This document shows, one piece after another, positions 10,818 through 23,834 of a stretch of DNA of 64,000 nucleotides. The position numbers were made by a program, and so were the translations under genes. Position 1 is the first letter of the stretch, and every line of letters begins with the position of its first letter. This DNA comes from Agaricus subrufescens (lineage: Eukaryota; Basidiomycota; Agaricomycetes; Agaricales; Agaricaceae). The notes beneath the pieces are model-generated. The model was not told the DNA's origin. It worked only from the letters and a program-made list of their open reading frames with translations, and did no database searches. The stretch is from positions 1,426,001 to 1,490,000 of the forward strand of contig CM057069.1 in assembly GCA_029945375.1 (NCBI GenBank), in the 5' to 3' direction.

Positions 10818-12801
10818 ATGCACCGGCTCTCGACCTCCTCCCTCCGCTCCCTCCGCGCAGCCACACGGGCTCCCAGGCCCTCTCTTACGCGTGGTGCCCA
10901 CAAGGACATCAAGTTCTCTAACGAGGGCAGGGCCAGCATTCTCAAGGGCGTTGATGTCCTAGCCAACGCTGTCAGCGTGACTCTCGGTCCAAAAGGTGCA
11001 CTACTTTATCTATCTCCACCTATTTTTCTCCGCTGACACGAGTTCCGTGCAGGCCGCAACGTCATCATTGAGCAGTCCTTTGGTGGACCAAAAATCACAA
11101 AAGGTGTGCATTTCGCGCCCAGGATACCTTTTTCTTTTTTTAACACTGACGCTTCCTTCCGCTTAGATGGTGTTACGGTTGCCAAGTCAATAACTCTCAA
11201 GGACAAATTTGAGAACCTTGGTGCTCGGTAAGCCTTCCCTATTTTAGCCTTGAGATCCTTCTTACCCTTTCTTTAGTCTCGTGCAAGACGTGGCCTCCAA
11301 GACAAATGAGGTTGCGGGTGACGGCACGACAACAGCCACCGTATTAGCTCGTGCCATCTATTCCGAGGGTGTGAAGAACGTCGCGGCAGGCTGCAATCCC
11401 ATGGACCTTCGTCGAGGTTCCCAGGCCGCTGTCGACCGGGTTGTGGAATTCCTTTCCCAGAATGCCCAGACAATCACCACCACTGCTGAAATTGCCCAGG
11501 TCGCTACCATTTCAGCCAATGGCGACACCCACGTCGGCAACCTCATTGCCCAGGCTATGGAGAAAGTCGGCAAGGAGGGTGTTATCACTGTGAAAGAGGG
11601 TCGCACTATCGAAGACGAGATTGAAATCACAGAGGGCATGCGCTTCGACCGTGGTTTCATCTCCCCCTACTTCATCACCGACGTCAAAGCTCAGAAAGTC
11701 GAGTTCGAGAAACCTCTCATTCTCCTCAGTGAGAAGAAGATTTCCGTCCTCCAAGATATCCTTCCCTCTCTTGAAGCCTCTGCCAAGGCCCGCCGCCCCC
11801 TCGTTATCATTGCCGAGGACATCGACGGTGAAGCTCTTGCTGCCTGTATCCTGAACAAACTCCGTGGGCAACTCCAAGTGTGTGCAGTCAAAGCACCTGG
11901 CTTCGGTGACAACCGAAAGTCAATCCTTGGTGACCTCGCCATCTTGACCGGTGGTACCGTTTTCACCGATGAGCTCGACATTCAGCTTGAGCGTGCTACC
12001 CCTGACCTCCTTGGTTCCACTGGTTCCATCACCATCACCAAGGAAGACACTATCTTCCTCAATGGCGAAGGTTCCAAGGATGCTATTCAGGCTCGTTGCG
12101 AGCAAATTCGTTCCCTCATTGCCGATTCTACCACCTCTGAGTACGATAGGACCAAGCTTCAAGAGCGTTTGGCTAAACTCTCTGGTGGTGTAGCCGTTAT
12201 CAAGGTTGGCGGTTCTTCTGAAGTTGAGGTGGGCGAGAAGAAGGATAGGTACGATGATGCCTTGAACGCCACGCGCGCCGCTGTGGAAGAAGGTATCCTT
12301 CCTGGTGGTGGTGTTGCCCTCCTCAAGGCCTCACTCCAACTTGCGACATCTTCTCCTGGAAGTGGTGCAGGATCTGCAAGCTCCCCCGTATCCCCTGACA
12401 GCAAACCCATCCCCACGACCAACTTCGACCAAGAACTTGGTGTTGCCATTGTCCGTCGCGCTATTACCAACCCCGCCCGCGCCATCCTCAACAATGCCGG
12501 TGAGGAATCTAGCGTCATCGTTGGTTCATTGCTTGGCCAGTATGGTGCTGCCGACAAGTTCGCTTGGGGTTATGATGCCTCCAAGGGTGAATACACGGAT
12601 ATGATCAAGGCCGGTATCGTCGATCCTCTTAAGGTCGTTCGTACCGCTCTTGTTGACGCCAGCGGTGTCGCTTCTCTGTTGACTACCAGCGAGGCCTGTG
12701 TTGTGGATGCTCCTGAAGAAACGAAGGGCGGTGAAGGTATGGGCGGTGGAATGGGAGGCATGGGTGGTATGGGCGGAATGGGAGGCATGGGCGGCTTCTA
12801 A
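10818..12801 (+). CDS. HSP60: mitochondrial chaperonin HSP60
   Basis: Group I chaperonin of the mitochondrial matrix that folds imported proteins with HSP10 and ATP. Four exons join cleanly: 10818-10995, 11053-11103, 11167-11227 and 11277-12801, giving 604 aa. The N-terminus ([20 protein letters not shown]) is an Arg/Ser-rich mitochondrial presequence; the mature part begins near [15 protein letters not shown]-binding signatures are TLGPKGRNV and [14 protein letters not shown] (exons 1-4); [12 protein letters not shown] is also present. The C-terminus is the typical Gly-Gly-Met repeat tail. A Ser/Gly/Pro-rich insertion (near [18 protein letters not shown]) follows the VALLKA segment and is longer than in animal HSP60. 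Codon use is strongly C-ending, consistent with high expression. Confidence 0.98.
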
Positions 12802-15487
12802 ATGCCTGGCTTCTCTCGACGTTTTTATTGAAGCCCCCCTTTCAGCTGGTGTTTGACGAAGAATGCCACCTATCAAAAAAATATCTGTAGACTTGGGTAC
12901 CGGACAAAACAAAACACGATGGACGCAGTTCCTCGGGAGCGGAATCCTTGGTTGTCGTCTAACTTCTTTGGTTTATTAATTGCATAGTTAATGTTATTCA
13001 CTGACCCCCACTCATGCCATAGATACTCTCATACAATTCATCTGTACACCGCCTAATGCTCATAATGATCTTGCAAACAATTGAAAGTTTGATTTGAATG
13101 AAGAACCTGTTCACTACGAACTTCTACTATTACATTGTGTGGTCAACGATCACATTCAGCGGCTACGACTGCCACCACTTTGACTTGTAGACAACCCGTT
13201 CTGGTTCCTCTTCGCACTTCCGAAGTTGTAACCATATTTTCCTTGATCGTGGTCAACGCGGGTAGGTCGAGCTCTGTCTTGCTCGTAGTCAAGATATGGA
13301 CTGTCCATGGATTTGGTAACTAGATTCCGCCATTGACCGGAAGAGGTACCAATGAGGGCCTGTAATATTGGCAGTGAAGAAATCCTCTCTTACATTGTGC
13401 AGCGTTTATTGTTTCGTCTTCGTACACATAACCTGCCCCATAATTATTCTCTCTATCGAAACCAGCTGCCCATTATATCATGAATTTGACAATAAACGCC
13501 GAGGGGGGCAGATTTGAGCGTACAGTTTATACCATTGGGAAAAGCACTGTATGCGTAATCCCTAATACCACTTTCTGCCATTTGGGATTGTATCTTTTAT
13601 AGAGAAGTTGTTGGTGTAGACGATTTGGGGTTCTCTCGCTTGCGGGTAAGTAAGGCTAAAGAAAGGAAGGAGCTGCTGATGTGTCGGTTCTCAACGCTAC
13701 TTAACATGGACCCGGGTCCCACGAAATGGAAATGGGGTTTTTACAGTTGGTTAAAGTGAGATTGGTTCAATCATGGATTCTAAATATAGTGAACGCCCAA
13801 TTGGGATTGTGACCACTTTGATTTTGGAGTAATTTTTTTAATTCTTTTCTTGACGGTTGGGATTGCCCGATAGCCTGCATTTTATGTCTGATTTAGTATA
13901 GGTTTTTTTTTTTTATTGCCGTCCAGGTTTCACGGGTTTTTGATACAGGTTGCTATGACGGTGATACTACCCCCCCTTAATTACGCTGCAGGTCCAAAAA
14001 AAAAAAAAGCGCAGTCCATTCATGTATTAGAAATGATTTTGGTGGCGTGAGCCCCGTGTCGACCGAGGAATTTTCTCTTCGGGACCTCCCTATCAGTTTC
14101 GAGTTTTAGTCTGGAATGAGAGTTGAGATATTTATATTCGGCGTCCTTACTGGAGGAATTGGCCGTTGATCAGAAAGTTATATTGACGTTCCGCACTATT
14201 GTGAGTGAATCGGGTCGGTCAAGAATTCTGGGGCACCCTAACAGTCGAGAGAGGCTAAAACGAGGACCGAATCCGAGGTTCATGAAGAAATTGAGTCCAA
14301 AGCGAGGATTGGACGTATCACAAGCTCTGCAATTTTTTCTCCATGTCCGCGGCTGTGCATCGAGATAGAACGAACATTGTAGTATGAGAGTTTGCTATAT
14401 GAACACAAGGAACTGTCCAAGATAACTCATCAATTATGCGGGCAGCTGATAAACCGGAGTTGACTGCGTAAGTAACTCACCAGAAACCTTCATCAGGCTG
14501 ATTGGTATAGCATTTTTATTATTATTGAACGATGCCCATAAGCTCAACCATATATTGCATAGTAGAAGATGGATATACTCAGCGTTGCAAGGGGTCTAGA
14601 TATACGCGTAGTTGAGGACCAGTTTCCCTGCGATTGGTATAGCACCTCAACCGATCGATACGACCCGGTAAAAGTGGTGTATCGGTCTCATCAATCCCCA
14701 GACACCCGATTCGTGCGCCAGAGTGTCGTAGAAAGCAAGCAAGAAAAAAATTTCGTACAGCATCCCAAAAGCTACGCCAGGGGAAAAAAGACCGCCAGAT
14801 TTAATCCACACGATCAACGGAGAGAAAGCCATATTCGTCAAAAAAAGTCTTTGAAAAAGTCAATTAATCTCCATAGGATGTTTCGCACTGAGTCACAACC
14901 TCGTGTCTATCCGTGAAAAAGGCATTCACCCTTGGACGTTTAATTTCCTGTAAAATTTCCGGATGCCCCCCAAAATCCGGTCAATCATCATTATATTGTA
15001 AGGGCAAGTCTGACCAACAAAGAGACTGTGATTCGAAGAATAGTAGCCCGCACAAACACATGCCTTCTCTATTCAAGTGGTAATCGCTCTTTGAGCCGCC
15101 ATATGGAGCAATGAACGGGGTCCTTTTCGTAAGAAATTGTAAACACGTTCCTGTAAGCAACCGGTAAGAGGTGTCCGCGTATAGACCTGCCCAAAGCCTC
15201 AGTTTGATAATGGTTATCCAGGGACACTTGAGTGTGTAACCACAGAAACACGAAGATATTGGCTATAACCATCCCTGGCATTTGTAGACGAGTGTCGCTG
15301 ATTGACAGGATTTCTGCCGAGACGCAACGGATAGTCAGAGGTCGAGCAGTCTCCCCGACCAGCCAGATTATTTTTTAAAGCGGCGCAGTTGAGTGCAAAG
15401 TAGTCCGCAGCTTCCACCTAACTGCGGGGAGTGACGTTTGATCATTTGTATTTGTTTACAAAATCCACGGCCTGATCCTCCACCACA
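12802..15487. other. long intergenic region
   Basis: 2.7 kb between HSP60 and SFT2. It holds T- and A-homopolymers (near 13905 and 13997), short open frames without recognisable domains, and no RNA gene that I can fold by eye. Possible transcripts or a decayed gene cannot be excluded. Confidence 0.5.
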
Positions 15488-16490
15488 ATGCCTGCGTCAA
15501 CGCCCTCAGCAGAACAAAGTTTCCGTGCCAATCTATCCCAATTCCGCTGGGCCCGTGGTGTCACAGATGACTCTCAACAAGCGCAAACTAGTCAGTCGTC
15601 CGGAAATCCGTTCTCTCGGTTCTACACCTCCATAGCTGGGGACTACATACCCCTTCGATCTAGTGAACAGTCAAACGAGGATGAGGCCTGGTTTGCATTG
15701 TCAAGATGGGAGAGGCGAGTTCAAACGTCTTTTGAAGCCAAGAAGAGCATAATTATCTAAACCTCCACTAGGCTATTTGGGTTCATAGGTTGCCTGATCG
15801 GCGCTGTCGTATGTTTCTTCGTTGCGTTTCTTACTTTGCCACTACTCGCACTCCGGTCAGTGTTCATCATGGCGTATAGTATTTGGACAAACTGTGCTAA
15901 CCACTTGTGTATCTTAGACCCGAGAAATTTGTCATTGCGTTCAGGTAGACGTCTCCAATCCTTTGTAACTTCACAACCGTTGACATGGCATACGTTGTGT
16001 CAACAGCTTAGGGAGTTTACTCGTTATGTTTGGGTACGCAACGCAAATCATCTTTCACATCCTTGTTTGAAGCTTATCAACGCTATAGGTTCTCTGTCCT
16101 CATTGGACCTATCAATCATATCAAGCATCTCATATCAAAAGACCGGTTACCGTTTTCCATCGTCTACCTGGCTAGCCTTGGATTAACGTTGTATTTTGCT
16201 CTCGGCGTACGCCCCGCTTCCCCCTTTCCAAAATCACTTACCGACATTACCCCAAATAGTCTCATTCATACCTCGGATCGCTGATATGTGGGGCAATCCA
16301 GGTACGTGTCCAGACCTCTCGGAGCACTTAAGGAGTTAACCTTAGACACATTACACCACACCATACTTCATCATGTCAGGTCGTCTCTCTTGTTGCATAT
16401 GTACTCGCATACTTCCCCGGTGGCACTCAAACTCTCAGAATGGGTGGATCGTTGGCCTTACGTGGTGCAGGCAGTCTACTGCCACGCTAA
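15488..16490 (+). CDS. SFT2: SFT2-family Golgi vesicle transport protein
   Basis: Four-helix membrane protein needed for fusion of endosome-derived vesicles with the Golgi. Seven exons give 211 aa: 15488-15714, 15772-15855, 15918-15944, 16007-16033, 16089-16206, 16260-16301, 16380-16490. Diagnostic blocks are GDYIPLRSSEQSNEDEAWFA before helix 1, LFGFIGCLIGAVVCFFVAF, SVLIGPINHIKHLISKDRLP between helices 2 and 3, SLGLTLYFALG, and the tail LAYFPGGTQTLRMGG. All junctions keep frame and rebuild the expected family sequence. Two neighbouring exons are only 27 nt each. The first intron starts GCGAGT, a GC-AG intron. The cytosolic N-terminus is polar and variable, as usual. Confidence 0.93.
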
Positions 16491-16689
16491 GGGAGTGTTA
16501 ACAGTGATCTATTTATCCTTAGTAGATACCCCCCGACTAATACCAGTCCAACCAGAGGCTTTTGAAAAAAGAAGTAACAACAGTAGTAAGCAATGACATT
16601 AATTACACGGTATATACAGCGAAGTGATGGCAAGGGGAAAGAATGCAGTTGGGGGATACGGCTATTGGTGTAAAACATAATTTTCGCAA

Positions 16690-19600
16690 TCAGGCGGGTA
16701 TTGAACCTGTTGTACCATGTTCTTCCGCTTGGCCTTCAATAAGCAATCCCGCACTCTCCCTGAGACGGCGAGACATGGTTTCAATATATGCTTTGTTAGA
16801 CTGCCAGTCTTTGCCCAGGGAGTCCTGATCCTATGAAACCTCAGTTATAACGTGTGAAGCAAGAGCTATTAGCCAACATACAATTTCCAGGGATGATATA
16901 CGTTGCAGTAGAGGGTTCAACTTCATGACAACCTCCTCACGGAATTGCTCTAGACTCGTAGTCGCCAAGTGTCGCATTGCATTCAAAATGGATGTCCGCG
17001 CTGGAGGGCTACTCATGTTCCCTGGTTCCGTATAATAATCCATGTGACGCCAAAGCAACAAAAGTAGCATCTCCAGAGTATCTGTAGACAGGAAACACAT
17101 CAGCCTCCAAAAGACTAACTAACGCGCGGACGAGGGAACTCACCAAACAAAGTCCTCACAGTAGCCTTGGCTTCCTGTCTGACACTTTCCATCTGTTGAG
17201 CAATAAGCGACCTCTTCTGGTCCATGTCCAACTCTTGTAATAGAGTGACGTGTAAGTGGCGTAGGACGTCTTTAGTATGTTCTACTATGATATGATTCTT
17301 GTTGGCAATTTCAGCACCCAAATCGTAGATCTGTCTGAGAGTGTTTGCGATATCTTCGGTTAGGAATTCAAGGGCTTGTATAGCGTCCCCAACAGTTGGT
17401 ACAGCAGCTGATATATAGTGAGTGATCGGGGCATACAGCGTTGTAGTATAAACACGAACCAACAAAGTGGGAATGACGGTCATCGAGATGAGTGGTGTTT
17501 GTGATCGGCGACAAAAGAAGTGTGATTTCAGGCTCTGCAAGAGAGTATGAGTATGGACAATTGGGCGGGAAAGAGGTACATAATGTGAATAATTCACCTG
17601 TGAAATCGCTTGCAGTGCCGGCATAAGCGATAATCGCTTTACGAAGACAGCGTTCTTTGGCCCGTAGGGTGGCTTCGAAACGAGACTGGGACGAGTTACC
17701 TGAAATAAATGTGAATCGCTGCACGTAGAACGCAAGTGACCAAAAGACTCACCGAAGGCTGGAGTATTGGCATCCTGTAATTCAGCCTCATTTTGAGGGA
17801 CAACACCTTCGAAACAGTGTTCGTGACTCAGGACGCGGGTTGCCAGTCCCACAATCGACGCGTGGATAGCACCAAAGCCAGAATTATGTGCTAGCTAAAC
17901 CCGACTGTAAGAAGAATCACAAAATGACAAAGGGAACTGGACTTACTACTTCATGTTTCGGGACAGATGGAAGCACGTTTGAGCAGAGGCTGACAATGAG
18001 ATGGATTTCATCAAGAATGCCAAGTGAGACATGATCAGCCTCATTTTTAAGCAGAATTACAAGTGTCGAGCCGTGACTTGAAAGGAACTCGAGCACCTAT
18101 AGGAAAGTATGAGTTAAGTTTGTACCCACTAGAAGATAATTAGAACGAACCTGTTTCGTCACTGTCGCATGCTTGTTGCCTAAAGTCGCGAGGAGACCGC
18201 CTGCAACCTGTAATGCTGGTGCGAGGAGCTGGTGATATCGTTGGACTGCAGAGGGTAAGAAGGAATCTTGGTCTGTGATTCTCACGCGTTAATCACAGCT
18301 ACCAGTACACATGAAAGAGCGTACCCATAAACGTTTGATCTGCCTCTGGTCTGAAATCAAGGTAGTCACACTTGGCCAGTACAGGAATCAGTCTTGCGTC
18401 AAGCAACTTCTCAGCGCCAACGCGGGTCTGCGACATGCGGGTAAAGAGGGACATCTTGGACTCGTATACATATAAAGCGTTCATATCATCTGCAGTACAA
18501 CTGTCAGCCTCGCATACAGTCATACAAGAGATACGGTTTGCGTACCAGGATCGGGCTTCAATACAGACTGCAGCCGCTCATCGCTCTCCTTGATCCCCCT
18601 CACAAAGTTGGCCAATATACCATGCCTCATCAATGCAGAGATGACAATCGACTGTTTCTCCTGCACTGACAACTCAACCAGGGCATCCAGCAGCATAAAC
18701 GCAATTGTTTTCCAGACTTCTGTACCATCAATGGCGTCTCGGGAAACAGTGGCCACAAGCCTTTCCATCACGTCCCTCATCGCGCTCAATGTACCCGACA
18801 AGAGTACAGAGGAGTTGGGTGACACATTCTTGATCTCGTTATACGGTACCAGCGATTGACTTGTGTTGAGGGACGCAATGCTCTGATTGAACGATCCACG
18901 AAGTGATATAGATAAGGCTTGTCCCGAAGTCTCGGGCGACTCATTGGATGATGCGATGAGGTGGATAAAGTTGATTAAGGCAGCATACAAGTTGCCCCTC
19001 ACCAACTCTACGCGATTACTACTCAATATTCCTTCCAACATATTCCGAAGAATTGTGTACAACCTCTCTGCTGGCAGTGACCCTGACTCGACGTTTCCAC
19101 CAACGGACTGAAGGATAATCTGGTGTTGCCTGTCCTCCCGCAGTTTCGTGATTGATGCAAGAACAGTCTCGGCCAAAAGGACCGAAATCTTCTCGTCGAC
19201 GTTGTTAGAGCGAATAGCGGGGGGAAGGACATGAAGGAGGTCAAAAAGCATGTTTTCTCTACGATCATGAGGCAGACGATCGAAGCATTTCATCAACGAC
19301 ATATCCAACAACCTCTTCCAGGACTCAAACCCCTCCAACAGCGCATGAGATACTTTTCGACGATTATTCTCCACAACGCAACTCTCCAGGATATACGTCG
19401 TCTCCTTGGAAACCTGGTCCATATGAGTAGTAGTAGAGATGGCACCCTGGGTTTGCAGCGCCCGCCTCGCTCCAGAGAGCAAAGACAACACCGCCATCCG
19501 ATCGACAATTTCGCAACCAGTACTGTCCCGACGAACGGAAGCTTGAAGGTCAAGATTGGAGAAGAATTGGAGGCTTAACGGTTCAACTTTCTGGCCATCC

Positions 19601-22600
19601 GCCCAGTCGAAGATCAGCGATTGCAAAAAGTCTAAAATCCGCATCTGTGACTGTCCGATCTCTCGGAACGTTGGGAAACCAAACTCTTCCTCATACTCCA
19701 CATCTGTCCCAAACAGGATATCCAACAGTTCGGTGGTGCTCTTGATTTGGCCCTTGTTAGTGAGGGTATGTAGCTCGAGAGCAACAAGGTTGAAAAGATA
19801 TGATCGGAGGCGGAGGAAGGAGCATAACGCAAGGACGGTTGTTGTAACCTTCGACCCGTCTTCATATTGCACTTGTATGAACGGCTCTTGGAGCGCTTGG
19901 GGTACCGCAGCAGGCATACTTGCAAGATGACGCGCGAAAAAGTCTTCTCGTGTGCGAAGGTATCTCATCGTAAACTCGGAAGTTCTAGGATGGACGCAAA
20001 GGTTATGGATTATCCTATAGCACCGTTCCGCAAGTCCAGGGAGCGTGACTAGGAGAGGTGTCACATTATACTTGCTTCCTCTGTCCTTTCCTTTCAACTT
20101 TGGGATACCGGTATTCAGGAAATGCATGAGAGTGTGGAGGGTTGTTTTACGGGAACCAAGGGCATGGGGGTCTTGAATCCTCGATTCCTTGACGACGCCG
20201 CCAAACAAAAAGTAGTGCGCAATGTTGGGATAAAGTCGGTCTTGTTCTGTATTCTGGATGAGGAATTCAAGTGCGTTCAGACGAATTGCCTGACCAAGTG
20301 AACCACGGTCCTCGTCAGGATCAGGAGCGCCTGCTCCCATGACTTGTTCTGCATGTGCCTCTGCTTCCCATACATCATCAACTGATTCGATCCCCACAAT
20401 CCTCATAAATCCACCGGAGATACGCTCTGAATCTCTACTCCGCTCGATCAACGTGACAACTGTAGAAGGACTGGCGGTATTGCACAGTATGGACAGGATT
20501 TTGATTGAGAGGAGGGCCAACTCGGGATACAAGGGGTACGACAGGTACGTTGCAATAGCGGGGATGAATGGGGTACCAAACATGAGTGCTTGGTCCAGAC
20601 GCGTGTAATACGATCTCGAGTGGATGACACTGGTAAATGTTGTATTGTTGAGGTCTGAAAGAAGCGGTACAAGCACTTCCAGGAACAAGTCTTGAAGCTC
20701 TAAAGTGCGGAGGATGATTCGAAGCACCCTAACGATCGTATTGCGGAAAGAAAGCTCTTCACTGGCAAGATTCCGATCAAATCCTTCGACGCCCTCAACG
20801 AGGTACGAAAAGATACTGTTTTGGAGCGCCGAGGTGGTGAGCAGCCGTTTCATGATGTCGTAACCGGGATGTGAAACGAGAGGAAGGAGTTTATCTGGTT
20901 TCACGGATAAGTCGTCCGCGGTACCGACGAGTGATTCAAGATTATAACTTGCAAGCACACGCTCTACGAACGTGAGGCAAAGATCGTTGATCTCCCATCT
21001 ATCCGAAGGTTGGAGATAATCTCGATTCGGAATATTGGCAAAAACGTTGTCGATGACGAAGGATGAAAACGGTCCGATACCAGGAAGTCGATAGGGTACG
21101 CCCAAATTGTCAGGAATGGTGTCGATGTATTCCACGTCCAAAAGCCTCTCCTTCAGCGGTAAGCGCTTCTGCGTGTGTATTAACGTCCCCAGAAGTCGTA
21201 GGAACGGTATCGTAACAGGATACAACTTCGACGGAGCCTCAACTTCCTCTAGCTCCACTTCCACGCCCTTTCCAGTTGCCAATGTTGCGAAACCGCCTGT
21301 ACCACCTGCGCGAACATTTATCACCTCCAAACGCTCCATTAACGTCCACACAGCTCTACAAATCTCCACTCCAGGCACACCAGCACCAGGTTCACAGAAC
21401 GAAGCCAGCGTATCGAAGATCGCTCCCTTCAACTCTAGTGGTACACTCAAAGGGATGAGAGAGACAAGCGTAGGAATTGCGCGGAATTGAGCTTGACTTG
21501 ATATAGCCGTACGAACCGGGACGGAATATTTGACCACAGTCGAGAGTAAACCGAGGAATGATTGCGCATAGAGTAATTCCTTGTGTCCGATATTGAATAG
21601 TTGTTGGGCGGGTCTGACTGTAGTAGTATTGAACAGCCCGCCAAACGAGCCCATGTTCTGAGGTGGAGGAACTCCCTGGCCGCTAGCTGCATTCTGTGCC
21701 CAATGATCCAGAAGACCAAAAATGGTAGACCACGAAATACTCGGTCCATTCCCAGACGAAGGCCGAAGTGAACTTCCAGGTAGGACTTCACCTCCTCCCC
21801 GAGCCATAAAGTTATACGCCAATTCACTACTTTGCTGGCCCTTTGCCAACCCACTCAACATATCATACAGTGCCGCTAAAAGCGACAAATCCTGCGTCGA
21901 AGTGGACCACACTGCCCACTGCAAGAACGCTGGTAACCTCCCAGTGGTCGTTTCGATGTATTCCATGTACGACATCTTTGATGGGTCTCCAGGTGTGGCC
22001 CCCCAAAATTGTAGTCCGCGCTCCGTAGGAAGAGCACCGTAGAGGGAACCAATGAGTCGATACAGCGCAGGGATATCATTACGCATCGGTGGCCCTGGCT
22101 TCTCCTGTTCAGAATGTGCGTTCCCTGTAAAGCGGGCAGAGGTAGCCCTTGTCCTGTCTCGCGCATGAACAATATCCTCCTGTCGTTGTTTTATCTTCCT
22201 CAGTTCCGACGACGCGTGTGTTATAAGCGATCGTATGAGTCTCTCAAACGCAACAAGAATAACCTCCCGAAAATCGTCAGGAGGAACCTCGCGTTGTTCT
22301 TGACCCTCTAGTGAAAAAGTTGGTGAAGCATTCGAGGAATGTTTCGCAGATAGATGTTGGATACAAGATCGGAGATATATAAACGCGTCAGCTTGGACGC
22401 CATCCCAAATCTGAGTTTCGAGCTGGTCCGTTTTGTATGCATGCTCCTCTTCAAGAGTAGGATTTTGATGTCTTGACTCCGTCATGAACATGGTAAGCTG
22501 CAGGAGTACAGTCCCTTTGAGACCGAGTTCTTTCCATGTCTTGGTGGAATTGAAGAATTGCATGAAGCTAGAGGGAAATATTCTGTCGGAGGCAAGTTTT

Positions 22601-23567
22601 TGTTTACGTTTTCCGGTAGGACTGGAGGGATCTACGATATCGAAGGCGCGAAGAATGGTGGCAAGGATGTAATATGTGAGAGGGTGCGATGGATTTTCTG
22701 AAAGCCATTCAATCATGACATTGGATTCGGCAGGAGTGATATAGCCCAGATACGCGACAGAGGATAGCGTGATGGCGAGGGACCGTCTCTCGTACTTAAG
22801 AGAGTCGTAACGGGAGCTTAGGGTATCAAATCCCAATGAAAGGGTTCCTCCTACTGAACCTTCAGAATCACGAACCCGAGAAACAACATACGACTGACCT
22901 GGACCAGACGACGCGATGGTATTAGTTGCGGCTCCTCTTCTCGCATTATCCGCCCTTCCCATAAGTCCGTCTAACTCTTGAATCTGATCCCATATCCTCT
23001 TTGTGAGAGTCATCCGCCCTCCTTGCTCCCGATCAGTAGGTGATACCAGTTCATTCTCCAGATACTGCGCCAATCCGACGTAGGTATAGTTATCCGTTGA
23101 TACTTCCGCCGCTTGAGCAGCGTCCACCAGAAAGCGCAACGCATCCACTAAATGTCTTCTTCGTAGATGGAATAATTCCACTGTCAACTCCATACTCGTG
23201 ACAGTATCGATATTCGGATTCTCTTTCATCACATCGTTCAATAAACCCGCGACGTAGCGTTCTGAGCATTCAAGTTGCTCTGAGAGAAATAGGACCAGTC
23301 TTGCGAATTCAGCGTTGACCGCCACATGTTTCCCTTCAATCACAACCTTTCCTAACGCAAGTCTATCAGAACTAAAGCCACAGAGATACGTAGAGACAAA
23401 CCCGAAGTGATTTCCCTCTGTTCTTCAGCACTCCTCGGCCCGACATTTAACAAGTTGAGAAGACGCGACTTTTGTACGAGGAGCTCGTCGAAGAGTTCCT
23501 GCTCATCAAACTGGACGTTGAATAGCGCGTTGTATAGGGCATAACGCAGCCTTGATATTGATGCCAT
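16690..23567 (-). CDS. NUP192: inner-ring nucleoporin NUP192/NUP205
   Basis: Large alpha-solenoid scaffold of the nuclear pore inner ring that binds NIC96/NUP93 and NUP53. Exon 1 starts MASISRLRYALYNALF at 23567 and carries QKSRLLNLLN and SAEEQREITSG. One exon from about 23343 to 18540 encodes some 1600 residues of helical repeats. Then several short exons follow: YESKMSLFTRMSQTRVGAEK with DFRPEAD (about 18300-18520), a segment with DRDSFLPSAVQRYHQLLAPA-like sequence, a block with FGESF, and LLLLLWRHMDYY (about 17030). The last exon reads DQDSLGKDWQSNKAYIETMS and ends at 16690, reached by a GTATGT..ATAG intron whose skipping would stop translation at 16831. The product is about 2,000 aa, normal for the family. 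An acceptor-like ctctccccag just upstream of the first ATG leaves open a further 5' exon. Confidence 0.92.
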
Positions 23568-23834
23568 GAGAGCGTGGATTTTGTCCAGACCGTAGCCTGG
23601 GGAGAGTTGGATCAGTTGTTCAATTCAGAGCTCGAAGAGCGCGTCGGCCCCGGTGACAAACACACACAAACACAACCTTTCTTTGAACTACGGGACGAAT
23701 TAAATACATTACTATCCAAGCACGATAATTTACGACAAGCAGAAGCGACGAAGATGCGAAACATACACGAAAGTGATACGGTAAAGCACAAAAAATTGGT
23801 GTCCAAGAAAAAATTTTTTTTCCGAACCCACCTA

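Noticed and set aside
16831..17100. NUP192 ending at 16831
   Set aside because: That end follows a GTATGT donor; splicing to an ATAG acceptor adds the family's conserved last exon ending at 16690.
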